NCBI RefSeq assembly: GCF_001650495.1
Contig: NZ_LWCS01000087.1
Coordinates: 122,832 to 186,831, forward strand
Source: Mycolicibacterium iranicum
GTDB lineage: Bacteria > Actinomycetota > Actinomycetes > Mycobacteriales > Mycobacteriaceae
Length of the DNA: 64,000 bases
Direction of reading: 5' to 3'
Under the pieces are notes generated by a model. It searched no databases. It was not told the origin of the DNA and saw nothing but the letters and a program-made list of their open reading frames with translations. Made by a program: the position numbers and the translations under genes. Positions 16,424 to 24,744 of this stretch are shown here, piece after piece; within the stretch, counting starts at the first letter, position 1; each line of letters begins with the position of its first letter.

Positions 16424-19178
16424 GCCAGCAGCCGGGGCGCCGCCCCTGTCCGACTCCGTCGTAGCCTTCACCGCGTTACTGCCTTTCGCGCTCGACGGAT
16501 TTCAGCGCCGCGCCTGCGAGGCGCTCGCCCAGGGGCACGGCGTGCTGGTGTGCGCCCCCACCGGCGCGGGAAAAACCGTGGTCGGTGAGTTCGCCGTCCA
16601 TCTGGCCCTGGCCGCAGGCCGAAAGTGCTTCTACACCACACCGATCAAGGCGCTGAGCAACCAGAAGCACAACGATCTGGTGCGCCGGTACGGACCGCAA
16701 CGGATCGGCCTGCTCACCGGCGATCAGGTCATCAACGGAGACGCCGACGTGGTCGTGATGACCACCGAAGTGCTTCGCAACATGCTCTATGCGGATTCCT
16801 CTGCGCTGCAGGGGCTTTCCTACGTCGTGATGGACGAGGTGCATTTCCTGGCCGACCGGATGCGCGGCGCCGTCTGGGAGGAAGTCATCCTGCATCTGTC
16901 CGAGGACGTGCGGCTGGTCAGCCTTTCGGCCACGGTGAGCAACGCCGAGGAATTCGGCGGATGGATCAAGGCGGTGCGCGGCGACACCACGGTCGTGGTG
17001 GACGAGCATCGACCCGTCCCGTTGTGGCAGCACGTCATGGTCGGCAAGCGGCTGCTCGACCTGTTCGACTACCGCGCCTCGGGACCGGCGGCACGGAACC
17101 TGCTTGTCGACCCGGAACTGTTGCGCCACATCGCCCATCGGCGAGAAGCCGAGCGCCTTGTCGACTGGCAGCCGCGCGGTCGCGGCAGGCCCGGCCGTCA
17201 ACCCAGCCTCTATCGCACCCCGGGCCGGCCTGAAGTCATCAGCGTGCTGGCCCAGGACGAACTGCTACCTGCGATCACCTTCATCTTCTCGCGCGCCGGT
17301 TGCGACGCCGCGGTCAAGCAGTGCCTGCGTTCGTCGCTGCGGCTCACCGCCAACGAGGAGCGGGCCCGCATCGCCGAGATCGTCGATCGGCGCACCGCGG
17401 ATCTCAACGACGCCGATCTGATCGTGCTGGACTACCACGAATGGCGTGAGGGGCTGCTGCGCGGCCTGGCCGCTCACCACGCGGGACTGCTGCCGACCTT
17501 CCGCCACACCGTCGAAGAGCTCTTCACCGCGGGCTTGGTCAAGGCTGTATTCGCTACGGAGACACTGGCTTTGGGTATCAACATGCCCGCCCGCACCGTA
17601 GTGCTCGAACGCCTCGTCAAGTACAACGGCGAACAGCACCTGCCGTTGACGCCAGGGGAGTACACCCAGCTCACGGGCCGCGCGGGACGGCGCGGGATCG
17701 ATGTCGAAGGGCACGCCGTGGTGCTGTGGAACCCAGACGTCGACCCCGCCGAGGTCGCCGGGCTTGCGTCCACGCGCACCTTCCCGCTTCGTAGCTCGTT
17801 CGCCCCGACCTACAACATGACCATCAACCTCGTCCACCAGATGGGGCCCGAGCAGGCGCACCGGCTGTTGGAGCGCTCCTTCGCGCAGTATCAGGCCGAT
17901 CGGTCGGTGACGGGTCTGGTGCGCGGAGTCGAACGCGGCGAACGCATGCTCGGCGAGATCGCGGCCGAACTCGGAGGCAACGATGCCGCGATCCTCGACT
18001 ACGCGCGGCTGCGGGCCCAGATCTCCGACCGGGAACGTGCGCAGTCCCGGGCGTCGCGGCTGCAGCGCCGGCAGGCCACCAACGACGCGTTGGCCGCGCT
18101 GAAGCGTGGCGACATCATCACCATGCAAGGTAAGCGGGGCGGCCTCGCCGTCGTGCTCGAGCCTTCCCGCGACGACGACGATCCGCGCCCCCTGGTCCTG
18201 TCCGAACACCGGTGGGCGGGCCGCATCTCGTCGGCCGACTATTCGGGGGCGACCGGACCGGTCGGCAAGATGACGCTGCCCAAACGCGTCGAGCACCGCA
18301 ACCCGCGAGCCCGGCGTGACGTAGCATCCGCGCTACGTTCTGCGGCGGCCGATTTCGACCTTCCGTCGGCCCGGGGGCGCAGAAGCGGGCCGCAGACCGA
18401 ACAGGACATCGACCCCGAGCTTGCCGCGCTGCGGGACCGGATGCGCGCCCACCGCGTCCACAGCCTGCCCGACCGGGAAGAGCAGGTACGGATCGCCGAG
18501 CGCTATCTGAGACTCGAACGGGACAACGAGCAGCTCCGCAAGAAGATCGCCGCCGCGACGAACTCGCTGGCCCACACCTTCGACCGGATCGTCGTACTGC
18601 TGACCGAACGGGGTTTCATCGCGACCGGCGACGGGGACACGCCGACCGTCACCGAGGACGGCAGGCTGCTCGCCCGCATCTACAGCGAGAGTGATCTGCT
18701 GGTCGCCGAGTGCCTGCGGGCAGGGGTGTGGGACCAATTGGACGCAGCAGAGCTGGCGGCGGCGCTGTCTTCGGTGCTCTACGAATCTCGACGGGACGGC
18801 CGCGGGCCCGGCGACGGGTCCGAGATCCCGACGGGCCGGCTGCGCCGCGCACTCAACCAGACGCGTCGCCTGTGTGCGGAACTACGATCCGACGAACAGC
18901 GGCATCGCATCACCCCGAGTCGCGAACCCGACGACGGATTCGTCGCAGCCGTCTACCGGTGGGCCAGCACCGGCGACCTGACCACGGCGCTGGCAGCCGG
19001 CGACGTCGCGGGCACCGGTTCGTCCATGTCGGCGGGCGATTTCGTCCGGTGGTGCCGGCAGGTGCTCGATCTCGCCGACCAAGTGCGAAACGCGGCACCG
19101 TCACCGGCTTTGCGGGCGACCGCGAAACGTGCGATCAACGATGTTCGGCGCGGCGTCGTAGCAGTTGATGCCGGGTAG
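16407..19178 (+). CDS. helY: DEAD/DEAH-box (Ski2-like) helicase HelY
   Basis: A 923-residue ATP-dependent RNA/DNA helicase of the Ski2/Mtr4 type. Visible motifs are Walker A APTGAGKTVVGEFA (residues about 49-62), motif II MDEVHFLAD, motif III LSATVSN, and motif VI TGRAGRRGID. The C-terminal third contains the DSHCT-type helical region. Actinobacterial HelY (M. tuberculosis Rv2092c) always lies after tatC. The ATG at 16407 overlaps the tatC end; the frame upstream of it belongs to tatC DNA. Confidence 0.95.
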   Translation: MTTRPEPAAGAPPLSDSVVAFTALLPFALDGFQRRACEALAQGHGVLVCAPTGAGKTVVGEFAVHLALAAGRKCFYTTPIKALSNQKHNDLVRRYGPQRIGLLTGDQVINGDADVVVMTTEVLRNMLYADSSALQGLSYVVMDEVHFLADRMRGAVWEEVILHLSEDVRLVSLSATVSNAEEFGGWIKAVRGDTTVVVDEHRPVPLWQHVMVGKRLLDLFDYRASGPAARNLLVDPELLRHIAHRREAERLVDWQPRGRGRPGRQPSLYRTPGRPEVISVLAQDELLPAITFIFSRAGCDAAVKQCLRSSLRLTANEERARIAEIVDRRTADLNDADLIVLDYHEWREGLLRGLAAHHAGLLPTFRHTVEELFTAGLVKAVFATETLALGINMPARTVVLERLVKYNGEQHLPLTPGEYTQLTGRAGRRGIDVEGHAVVLWNPDVDPAEVAGLASTRTFPLRSSFAPTYNMTINLVHQMGPEQAHRLLERSFAQYQADRSVTGLVRGVERGERMLGEIAAELGGNDAAILDYARLRAQISDRERAQSRASRLQRRQATNDALAALKRGDIITMQGKRGGLAVVLEPSRDDDDPRPLVLSEHRWAGRISSADYSGATGPVGKMTLPKRVEHRNPRARRDVASALRSAAADFDLPSARGRRSGPQTEQDIDPELAALRDRMRAHRVHSLPDREEQVRIAERYLRLERDNEQLRKKIAAATNSLAHTFDRIVVLLTERGFIATGDGDTPTVTEDGRLLARIYSESDLLVAECLRAGVWDQLDAAELAAALSSVLYESRRDGRGPGDGSEIPTGRLRRALNQTRRLCAELRSDEQRHRITPSREPDDGFVAAVYRWASTGDLTTALAAGDVAGTGSSMSAGDFVRWCRQVLDLADQVRNAAPSPALRATAKRAINDVRRGVVAVDAG

Positions 19179-19181
19179 TGT
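19176..19181 (+). promoter_or_regulatory. Candidate -10 hexamer TAGTGT before DUF4333 membrane protein
   Basis: TAGTGT overlaps the helY stop codon (TAG) and lies 44 nt before the ATG at 19226, whose AAGGAGA ribosome site indicates a leadered transcript. Confidence 0.3.
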
Positions 19182-19225
19182 GTGTTGCCAGCAGGCATGC
19201 CAGACGCGTTTGACCAAGGAGAGAA

Positions 19226-19990
19226 ATGAGCGGACCGCAGGGATCTGATCCGACGCAGCCGTGGCCGGGTCAGCAGCCTGACCAGGGAGCGGACCAGCCG
19301 GCGGCCGATCAGACGGCCAACCAGGGCTGGCAGCCGCCGAGCACCGAGCAGCAGCCCGCGTGGCAGCAACCCCCGGCCTACACGCCGCAGCAGTACCCCC
19401 AGTACCAGCAGCCGACGCAGCCACCCACCTACTCGCCCCAGCAGTACCCCCAGGATCAGTACGGCCAGCAGCCCACGGAATACAACCCGGCCGGCTATCC
19501 GCCGCCCGGTCAGTACAACCAGCCCGGCGGCTACCCACAGCAGTACGGCCAGCAGGGCACCTACGGCCAGCAGCCCCCCCAGTACGGGCAACAGCCCGGT
19601 CAGTACGGCCAGTACCCCGGCTTCCCCCAGCCCGGCACCGAGGAGGGCTCGAAGAAGTCGATGGCTCTGATCGGCGGTGTCGTCGGCGGACTCGTGCTGC
19701 TCGTCGTCGTGGTGGTGGCGGTTCTGGGCTTCTGGAAGCCCGGCTTCTTCGTGACCACCAAGCTCGACGTCAACGCCGCGCAAACCGGTGTCGAGCAGAT
19801 CCTCACCGATGAGACCAACGGCTACGGCGCCAAGAATGTCAACGACGTCAAGTGCAACAACGGGGTCAGCCCGACGGTGAGGAAGGGTGACACCTTCAAC
19901 TGCGAGGTCAGCATCGACGGCACGAAGCGCCAGGTCACCGTGACCTTCCAGGATGACGACGGCACCTACGAGGTAGGCAGGCCCAGGTAG
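19226..19990 (+). CDS. Q/P/Y-rich membrane protein with DUF4333 domain (Rv2091c-like)
   Basis: A 254-residue protein with three parts: a low-complexity cytoplasmic N-terminus (residues 1-145) built of Gln, Pro, Tyr and Gly with recurring QQYPQ and YGQQP units; one transmembrane helix (about 150-172, LIGGVVGGLVLLVVVVVAVL); and an extracytoplasmic DUF4333 domain with the Cys pair VKCNNG and FNCEVSIDG. Position after helY matches M. tuberculosis Rv2091c. The N-terminal repeats suggest protein-protein contact at the membrane. The biochemical role is unknown. Confidence 0.87.
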   Translation: MSGPQGSDPTQPWPGQQPDQGADQPAADQTANQGWQPPSTEQQPAWQQPPAYTPQQYPQYQQPTQPPTYSPQQYPQDQYGQQPTEYNPAGYPPPGQYNQPGGYPQQYGQQGTYGQQPPQYGQQPGQYGQYPGFPQPGTEEGSKKSMALIGGVVGGLVLLVVVVVAVLGFWKPGFFVTTKLDVNAAQTGVEQILTDETNGYGAKNVNDVKCNNGVSPTVRKGDTFNCEVSIDGTKRQVTVTFQDDDGTYEVGRPR

Positions 19991-20013
19991 ACGGTCGGCT
20001 CGGTCGGCGCTTG

Positions 20014-20988
20014 TCAGAGTTTGTCTAGGGCGGCCTGAAGTCGTCCGATCGAGGACGACACGCCGTAGCGCTCCGCCAGTTCGGCGACTTTGCGGGGATG
20101 TCGGGCGGCCAGGGGCAGCGTGTCGCCGTCGGTCGACCAGTCGATGTCGGCGTCGGTTGCCACGCGGACCACGGGGCCTGCGTTCTCGATGTAGTCGCTG
20201 GCGGCGAGCAGCTTGTTCCGGTGCGCCTTCGACATCCTGGACCGCGGGTCCTGTGCGGCGGCGACAATGTTCTGCAGCGACCCGTGCTGGGCCAGCAGGG
20301 TGGCGGCAGTCTTCTCTCCGATGCCCGGAACGCCGGGAAGCCCGTCGGAAGGGTCACCGCGCAACAGCGCGAGCTCCACGTAGGCCGGTCCGGCGCGGTC
20401 GACGGGCACACCGTAGGCGTCGGCCACTTCCCCCGGTCCCCACTTGACCGCCTTGGCGAGTCCCTTGCCCAGATAGAGGACCCGGACAGGGACGGGTTCG
20501 TCGCGGACCAGCTGCAACAGATCGCGGTCGCCGCTGACCACGACCACCGGGTCTCGCCGCTCGTTACTGGCCAGCGTGCCGAGGACGTCGTCGGCTTCGC
20601 AGTGCGGCGCACCGGCTGTCGGGATCCCGAAGGCGTCAAGGATCTCCATGATCATGCCGACCTGCGGCGTCAGGTCGTCGGGTACTTCCTCGACGTCGGG
20701 GTCGGCGCCCGGCGTCTCCTCCACGACGCGGTGCGCCTTGTAGGAGGGGATGAGGTCGACCCGCCACTGCGGACGCCAGTCGTCGTCGCGGCACACCACC
20801 AGCCGGTGCGGGCGTTCCCGCGTGATGACAGTGGCGACGGCGTCGAGGAACCCCCGCAGCGCGTTGACGGGGCGGCCGTCCGGCGCCGTGATCGAGGACG
20901 GGACACCGAAATACGAGCGAAACCACATGCTCGCACCGTCGAGCAGAACCAGGGGGGCTTGATCGGACGCACGGGCCATGCGGGCCAT
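20014..20988 (-). CDS. 5'-3' exonuclease (Pol I N-terminal domain-like, Rv2090-like)
   Basis: A 324-residue stand-alone 5'-3' exonuclease/flap endonuclease of the FEN family. The PIN-like N-terminal core has VLLDGASMWFRSYFGVP with its metal-binding Asp, the central acidic cluster HCEADDVLGTLA and VVVSGDRDLLQLV, and the helix-hairpin-helix DGLPGVPGIGEKTAATLLAQHG that grips DNA. Such proteins process RNA primers and flaps. Starts at 20988 or 20979 (MARMARASD) are possible; the frame open to 21030 is not conserved. It is divergent from pepE, with a large inverted repeat in between. Confidence 0.9.
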   Translation of the reverse strand: MARMARASDQAPLVLLDGASMWFRSYFGVPSSITAPDGRPVNALRGFLDAVATVITRERPHRLVVCRDDDWRPQWRVDLIPSYKAHRVVEETPGADPDVEEVPDDLTPQVGMIMEILDAFGIPTAGAPHCEADDVLGTLASNERRDPVVVVSGDRDLLQLVRDEPVPVRVLYLGKGLAKAVKWGPGEVADAYGVPVDRAGPAYVELALLRGDPSDGLPGVPGIGEKTAATLLAQHGSLQNIVAAAQDPRSRMSKAHRNKLLAASDYIENAGPVVRVATDADIDWSTDGDTLPLAARHPRKVAELAERYGVSSSIGRLQAALDKL

Positions 20989-21008
20989 CCTGCCAGGTGC
21001 CAACTCCG

Positions 21009-21068
21009 GCGAGCAGACACAAACTCGCACCCATTGGCGGTGATTCGTGCGAGTTTGCGTCTGCTCGC
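21009..21068. repeat. Long inverted repeat with 22-bp arms in the exonuclease-pepE gap
   Basis: Left arm 21009-21030 (begins GCGAGCAGAC, ends AACTCGCAC) pairs with right arm 21047-21068 at 21 of 22 positions; the loop is 16 nt. The gap is divergent, so this is not a terminator for either neighbour. Similar GCGAGCAGACGCAAA-type sequences recur, as I recall, between genes of other mycobacteria, suggesting a dispersed palindromic repeat. Confidence 0.8.
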
Positions 21069-21088
21069 GGTCGGCACGGACGGGCGAT

Positions 21089-21094
21089 TAGCCT
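21089..21094 (+). promoter_or_regulatory. -10 hexamer TAGCCT, leaderless promoter for pepE
   Basis: TAGCCT ends 7 nt before the pepE ATG at 21102. It lies 20 nt after the right arm of the inverted repeat, so that repeat would occupy the -35 and upstream region of this promoter. Confidence 0.4.
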
Positions 21095-21101
21095 GGTTGA
21101 C

Positions 21102-22232
21102 ATGACGCGCGCCCGATTCGACGACGACGTATACGCACAACGGCTGCGCGCCGTGGCCTCGGCCGCGGCTGACGCGGGCCTGGCCGGGCTCGTCATCACA
21201 CCTGGCTACGACCTGCGCTACCTGACCGGGTCGCGGGCGCAGACCTTCGAGCGCCTGACGGCTCTCGTGCTACCCGCGGCGGGGGACCCGACAATCGTCG
21301 TGCCGCGGCTCGAACTGGCCGCGCTGAAGGAGTCGGCAGTCACCGAACTCGGTGTGACCGTGCGGGATTGGGTGGACGGCGACGATCCCTACCGCCTGGT
21401 GGCGGATGCTCTGCCGGGTGAAGCGTCCCGCCGGGTCGCGGTGACCGACTCGATGCCCGCACTACATTTGCTTCCGCTCGCCGAGGTCCTCGGCGTGGTG
21501 CCGGTGCTGGCCACCGACGTGCTGCGCACCCTTCGAATGATCAAGGACCCCGCAGAGATCGACGCGCTTCGCAAGGCCGGTGCGGCCATCGATCGCGTCC
21601 ACGCTCGGGTGCCCGAGTTTGTGGTACCGGGCCGCACCGAAGCCGACGTCGCCGCCGACATCGCCGAAGCCATTGTCGCCGAGGGGCATTCGGAGGTCGC
21701 CTTCATCATCGTCGGGTCCGGCCCGCACGGTGCGGACCCCCACCACGAGTGCTCGGACCGCGAACTACGCGCCGGCGACATCGTCGTCGTCGACATCGGC
21801 GGCCCGTACGACCCCGGTTACAACTCCGACTCCACGCGTACCTACAGCATCGGTGAACCCGATCCCGAAGTGGCGCGCCGGTATGCGGTGCTACAGCGGG
21901 CCCAGCGCGCCGCCGTCGAGGCGGTCCGGCCGGGTGTGACCGCAGAGCAGGTCGACGCCGCCGCACGCGACGTGCTCGCCGAGGAAGGTCTCGCAGATGC
22001 CTTCGTCCACCGCACCGGGCACGGGATCGGGCTGTCCGTGCACGAGGAGCCCTACATCGTGGCGGGCAACACCCTGCCGTTGCAGGAAGGGATGGCGTTC
22101 TCGGTGGAGCCGGGCATCTACTTTCCGGGCCAGTGGGGCGCACGTATCGAGGACATCGTGATCGTCACGGCCGACGGCGCCCTTTCGGTGAACAACCGAC
22201 CCCACGAGCTGGTGGTGATCCCGGTTCCCTGA
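21102..22232 (+). CDS. pepE: Xaa-Pro dipeptidase-like metallopeptidase PepE
   Basis: A 376-residue M24-family peptidase (proline dipeptidase type) that uses two metal ions to cleave dipeptides with Pro at the second position. The N-terminal creatinase-like domain (about 1-140) precedes the pita-bread catalytic domain. Metal ligands are visible in VVVDIGGPYDPGYNSDSTRTY (two Asp), HRTGHGIGLSVHE (His), FSVEPGIYF (Glu) and ARIEDIVIV (Glu). The ATG at 21102 is favoured by size and by the -10 hexamer; the frame runs up to 20997 through the inverted repeat. Position matches Rv2089c. Confidence 0.93.
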   Translation: MTRARFDDDVYAQRLRAVASAAADAGLAGLVITPGYDLRYLTGSRAQTFERLTALVLPAAGDPTIVVPRLELAALKESAVTELGVTVRDWVDGDDPYRLVADALPGEASRRVAVTDSMPALHLLPLAEVLGVVPVLATDVLRTLRMIKDPAEIDALRKAGAAIDRVHARVPEFVVPGRTEADVAADIAEAIVAEGHSEVAFIIVGSGPHGADPHHECSDRELRAGDIVVVDIGGPYDPGYNSDSTRTYSIGEPDPEVARRYAVLQRAQRAAVEAVRPGVTAEQVDAAARDVLAEEGLADAFVHRTGHGIGLSVHEEPYIVAGNTLPLQEGMAFSVEPGIYFPGQWGARIEDIVIVTADGALSVNNRPHELVVIPVP

Positions 22233-22242
22233 ACCGGATCAG

Positions 22243-22656
22243 TCAGTCGTCGCCGCGGTCCAGCAGGCTCGACGAACCCAGCACGCGCTCGACACGCACC
22301 TCGATGACGACACGCTTGGGGTTAGGGCGTGGCGTTCGGTAGCGCTGGGCGTAGCGCAATTCGGCGTCACGTACCGCTTCGGTGCTCGTGTGCACCGTTG
22401 ACTTGCCTTCCAGAGACAGCCACCGTGCGCCGTCGACCTGGCTGAGCACCGCGACGCCACGCTGTTCGGCGTTGACCGCCTTCTGAGAACCGCCCGTGGT
22501 GATGACGCGGGCGATGTGGGTGGTCGGGTCGAAGGTGAACCCCACCGCCACGACATGCGGAGACTGGTCCGAACGTAGCGTGGTCAACATCGCGAGGTGA
22601 CGCTCCGTGAGGAACGCCAGCGCGTCGTTCGTCAGACGCGTGGTTGCCTTGGCCAT
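22243..22656 (-). CDS. F420-dependent biliverdin reductase-like PPOX-fold enzyme (Rv2074-like)
   Basis: A 137-residue split-barrel flavin/deazaflavin protein. It aligns by eye along its whole length with M. tuberculosis Rv2074 (LSERHLAMLTTLR, SPHVVAVGFTFDP, VITTGGSQKAVNA, LSQVDGARWLSLEG, RYAQRYRTPRPNP). Rv2074 reduces biliverdin to bilirubin using coenzyme F420H2. Residues for the F420 tail and phosphate lie in the TTGGSQKA loop. It is divergent from the SDR gene and probably leaderless. The function is carried over from the ortholog. Confidence 0.9.
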   Translation of the reverse strand: MAKATTRLTNDALAFLTERHLAMLTTLRSDQSPHVVAVGFTFDPTTHIARVITTGGSQKAVNAEQRGVAVLSQVDGARWLSLEGKSTVHTSTEAVRDAELRYAQRYRTPRPNPKRVVIEVRVERVLGSSSLLDRGDD

Positions 22657-22664
22657 CGGGGTCC

Positions 22665-22670
22665 ACGCTA
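22665..22670 (-). promoter_or_regulatory. -10 hexamer TAGCGT (minus strand) for the F420 biliverdin reductase
   Basis: Read on the minus strand, TAGCGT ends 8 nt before the ATG at 22656, with no ribosome site between them. Confidence 0.38.
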
Positions 22671-22691
22671 GCGCAGGAGATAATCGGCGCC

Positions 22692-23447
22692 GTGGAGGAC
22701 ACGATTCTGGCCGTAGGCACGCTGGTCGTCTTCGGCGGCCGCAGCGAGATCGGGATGGAGGTGGCGCTGCGGCTGGCGCACGGGGCCACTGTGGTGCTGG
22801 CCGCCCGCAGACCCGACGAGCTGGAGGCCGAGGTCACCGCGCTGCGCCAGGCCGGAGCCACCGCGGTGCACGCTGTCGCCTTCGACGCCGACGACCTCGC
22901 ATCGCACCGTCCACTTGTCGACGCGATCGTCGCCGATCACGGCCCGATCGGCACGGCGGTGCTCGCCTTCGGCATCCTGGGCGACCAGGCTCGTGCCGAG
23001 ACCGATGCCGCGCACGCGGCGGCCATCGCGCATACCGACTATGTGGCACAGGTCAGCCTGCTCACCGTGCTTGCCGACACGATGCGCGCCGCCGGGTCTG
23101 GATCGCTCGTCGCGTTCTCGTCGATCGCCGGTGTGCGGGCGCGCCGCGCCAACTACGTCTACGGGTCGGCCAAGGCCGGGCTGGACGCGTTCTGCAGCGG
23201 ACTCACCGATGCACTGCACGGCTCCGGGGTACGCCTGCTGCTGGTGCGACCCGGATTCGTCATCGGCCGGATGACCGAGGGTATGGCGCCCGCCCCGCTG
23301 TCGAGCACACCCGATCAGGTGGCTGACGCGGCAGTGCGGGCCCTGCGCCGGGGGCGCAGCACGGTGTGGATCCCCGGATCCCTGGTCGCGTTGGCGTTCG
23401 CGTTCCGGCTAACGCCGCGGTGGCTGTGGCGCAGGTTGCGGCGATGA
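22692..23447 (+). CDS. Short-chain dehydrogenase/reductase (Rv2073c-like)
   Basis: A 251-residue classical SDR. The Rossmann glycine motif is modified to VFGGRSEIGMEVA near residue 12, followed by VVLAARRPDELEAE, which favours NADP(H). The catalytic Ser lies in AFSSIAGVRARR and the Tyr157-x3-Lys161 pair in YVYGSAKAG. The C-terminus ends with a hydrophobic, Arg-rich stretch (LVALAFAFRLTPRWLWRRLRR), suggesting membrane contact as in DprE2-like proteins. GTG 22692 is preceded by AGGAG. Its stop codon forms the first ATGA step of the micro-ORF ladder that leads to cobL. Confidence 0.9.
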   Translation: MEDTILAVGTLVVFGGRSEIGMEVALRLAHGATVVLAARRPDELEAEVTALRQAGATAVHAVAFDADDLASHRPLVDAIVADHGPIGTAVLAFGILGDQARAETDAAHAAAIAHTDYVAQVSLLTVLADTMRAAGSGSLVAFSSIAGVRARRANYVYGSAKAGLDAFCSGLTDALHGSGVRLLLVRPGFVIGRMTEGMAPAPLSSTPDQVADAAVRALRRGRSTVWIPGSLVALAFAFRLTPRWLWRRLRR

Positions 23448-23560
23448 GCGCTTGCGCGAAGAGCAGAGGGTGGCGATGAGCGCTTGCGCGAAGAGCAGAG
23501 GGTGGCGATGAGCGCTTGCGCGAAGAGCAGAGGGTGGCGATGAGCGGAGGGTACCGATGA
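23443..23560 (+). repeat. MIRU-like 32-bp tandem repeat (three copies plus a deleted fourth)
   Basis: Three identical 32-bp units occupy 23443-23474, 23475-23506 and 23507-23538. A fourth, truncated unit (23539-23560) begins with the same 8 bases, GATGAGCG, then lacks the next 15 and resumes with GAGGGT before the cobL start. The array begins inside the SDR stop codon and ends inside the cobL start codon. Tandem repeats lying exactly at ATGA junctions are the hallmark of mycobacterial interspersed repetitive units (MIRU). Confidence 0.88.
23444..23560 (+). other. Chain of four micro-ORFs coupled by ATGA overlaps between SDR and cobL
   Basis: Each full repeat is an ORF of 11 codons plus stop (MSACAKSRGWR): 23444-23479, 23476-23511 and 23508-23543. 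A fourth, MSGGYR, spans 23540-23560. Every stop overlaps the next start as ATGA, beginning with the SDR stop (23445-23447) and finishing with the cobL ATG (23557). A purine-rich AGAGGG lies a few bases before each internal ATG. Ribosomes could pass from the SDR gene to cobL stepwise. The peptides may have no function of their own. Confidence 0.72.
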
Positions 23561-24744
23561 TCGTCGTGGTGGGAATCGGAGCCGACGGCATGTCGGGCCT
23601 CCCCGAAGCCTCGAAAGCCGAGTTAGGCAGAGCAACAGTCATTTACGGTTCTCGACGACAGCTCGACCTGCTCGACGAATCGGTAACCGCGTCGCGGCGG
23701 GCCTGGCCGAGCCCGCTGGTGAGCGCGCTGCGTTCGATGCTCGACGGGGTCGATGGCGATGTGCACGTGGTGGCCAGCGGCGATCCGCTGCTGCACGGGA
23801 TCGGGAGCACTCTGATCCGTGTCCACGGCGCGGACACCGTCGTGGTGCTGCCGCATGTGTCTTCGGTGACGTTGGCCTGCTCGCGGGTCGGATGGGCTGT
23901 GCAGGACACCGAAATCATCAGCTTGGTCACGAACCCGCCGCACACCGCGGTGCGCCGTGGCGGTCAGGCGATCGTGCTGTCGCGGGACGGGTCGACGCCG
24001 GCCGAGCTTGCGCGGTTGCTCACCGACACCGACCGTGGGGATTCCGAGCTCACGATCCTCGAACAGTTGGGCGGGCCGAAGGAATTGCGGAGGTCGTCCA
24101 CCGCGCGCGAGTGGGTGGCACGCCCGCCGGCAGACGTCGACGACCTGAATGTGATGGCCGTGCGATATCTGCCCGACGAACGTCGCTTCGGCAGCCTGCC
24201 CGACGGCCTCTTTGCGCACGACGGTCAGATCACCAAACAGGCGATCCGCGCGGCGACGCTGGCCGCGCTCGCGCCGAGACCCGGCGAGATGCTGTGGGAC
24301 GTCGGCGCGGGGTCGGGCAGCGTATCGATCGAATGGTGCCTCAGTGGACCGGGATGCCGGGCGATCGCGTTCGAGCGTGACGAGGAGCGCCGCGCGCGAA
24401 TCACCGCCAACGTCAGGGCTTTCGGCGTCCGTGTCGAAGCGACGTTCGACGCGCCGGAGACATTTGGGTTCACGCCGCCGCCGGACGTCATCTTCGTCGG
24501 GGGTGGTGTCAGTCAGCCAGGACTGATGGATGCGTGCTGGGACAAGCTGGTACCTGGCGGCCGGCTGGTCGCCAACGCCGTCACGGTTGAATCTGAAGCT
24601 GTTCTTGCGCAATGGTATTCGCGAGTTGGGGGCGAGCTGCGACGCTTTCAGCACCACCATGGCGATGCCGTCGGTGCTTTCACCGGCTGGCGCGCCGCGA
24701 TGCCCGTCACGCAGTGGTCTGTGACGAAGCCTCGTACGACCTGA
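23557..24744 (+). CDS. cobL: Precorrin-6Y C5,15-methyltransferase (decarboxylating) CobL
   Basis: CobL methylates carbons 5 and 15 of precorrin-6Y and removes the acetate carboxyl at C12 in aerobic cobalamin synthesis. The 395-residue protein has both expected domains: an N-terminal CobE/CbiE-type tetrapyrrole methylase (MIVVVGIGADGMSGL, VVASGDPLLHGIG) and a C-terminal CbiT-like methyltransferase (LWDVGAGSGSVSIEW). The ATG overlaps the last micro-ORF stop. Its final 38 bp overlap the convergent kinase-like gene. Unlike in M. tuberculosis, cobM and cobK are not next to it. Confidence 0.95.
   Translation: MIVVVGIGADGMSGLPEASKAELGRATVIYGSRRQLDLLDESVTASRRAWPSPLVSALRSMLDGVDGDVHVVASGDPLLHGIGSTLIRVHGADTVVVLPHVSSVTLACSRVGWAVQDTEIISLVTNPPHTAVRRGGQAIVLSRDGSTPAELARLLTDTDRGDSELTILEQLGGPKELRRSSTAREWVARPPADVDDLNVMAVRYLPDERRFGSLPDGLFAHDGQITKQAIRAATLAALAPRPGEMLWDVGAGSGSVSIEWCLSGPGCRAIAFERDEERRARITANVRAFGVRVEATFDAPETFGFTPPPDVIFVGGGVSQPGLMDACWDKLVPGGRLVANAVTVESEAVLAQWYSRVGGELRRFQHHHGDAVGAFTGWRAAMPVTQWSVTKPRTT

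Noticed and set aside
24707..24744. Possibility that the cobL 3' end is truncated by the kinase gene
   Set aside because: The CobL C-terminus still reaches the family end (WRAAMPVTQWSVTKP), so the overlap of 38 bp does not remove conserved sequence.
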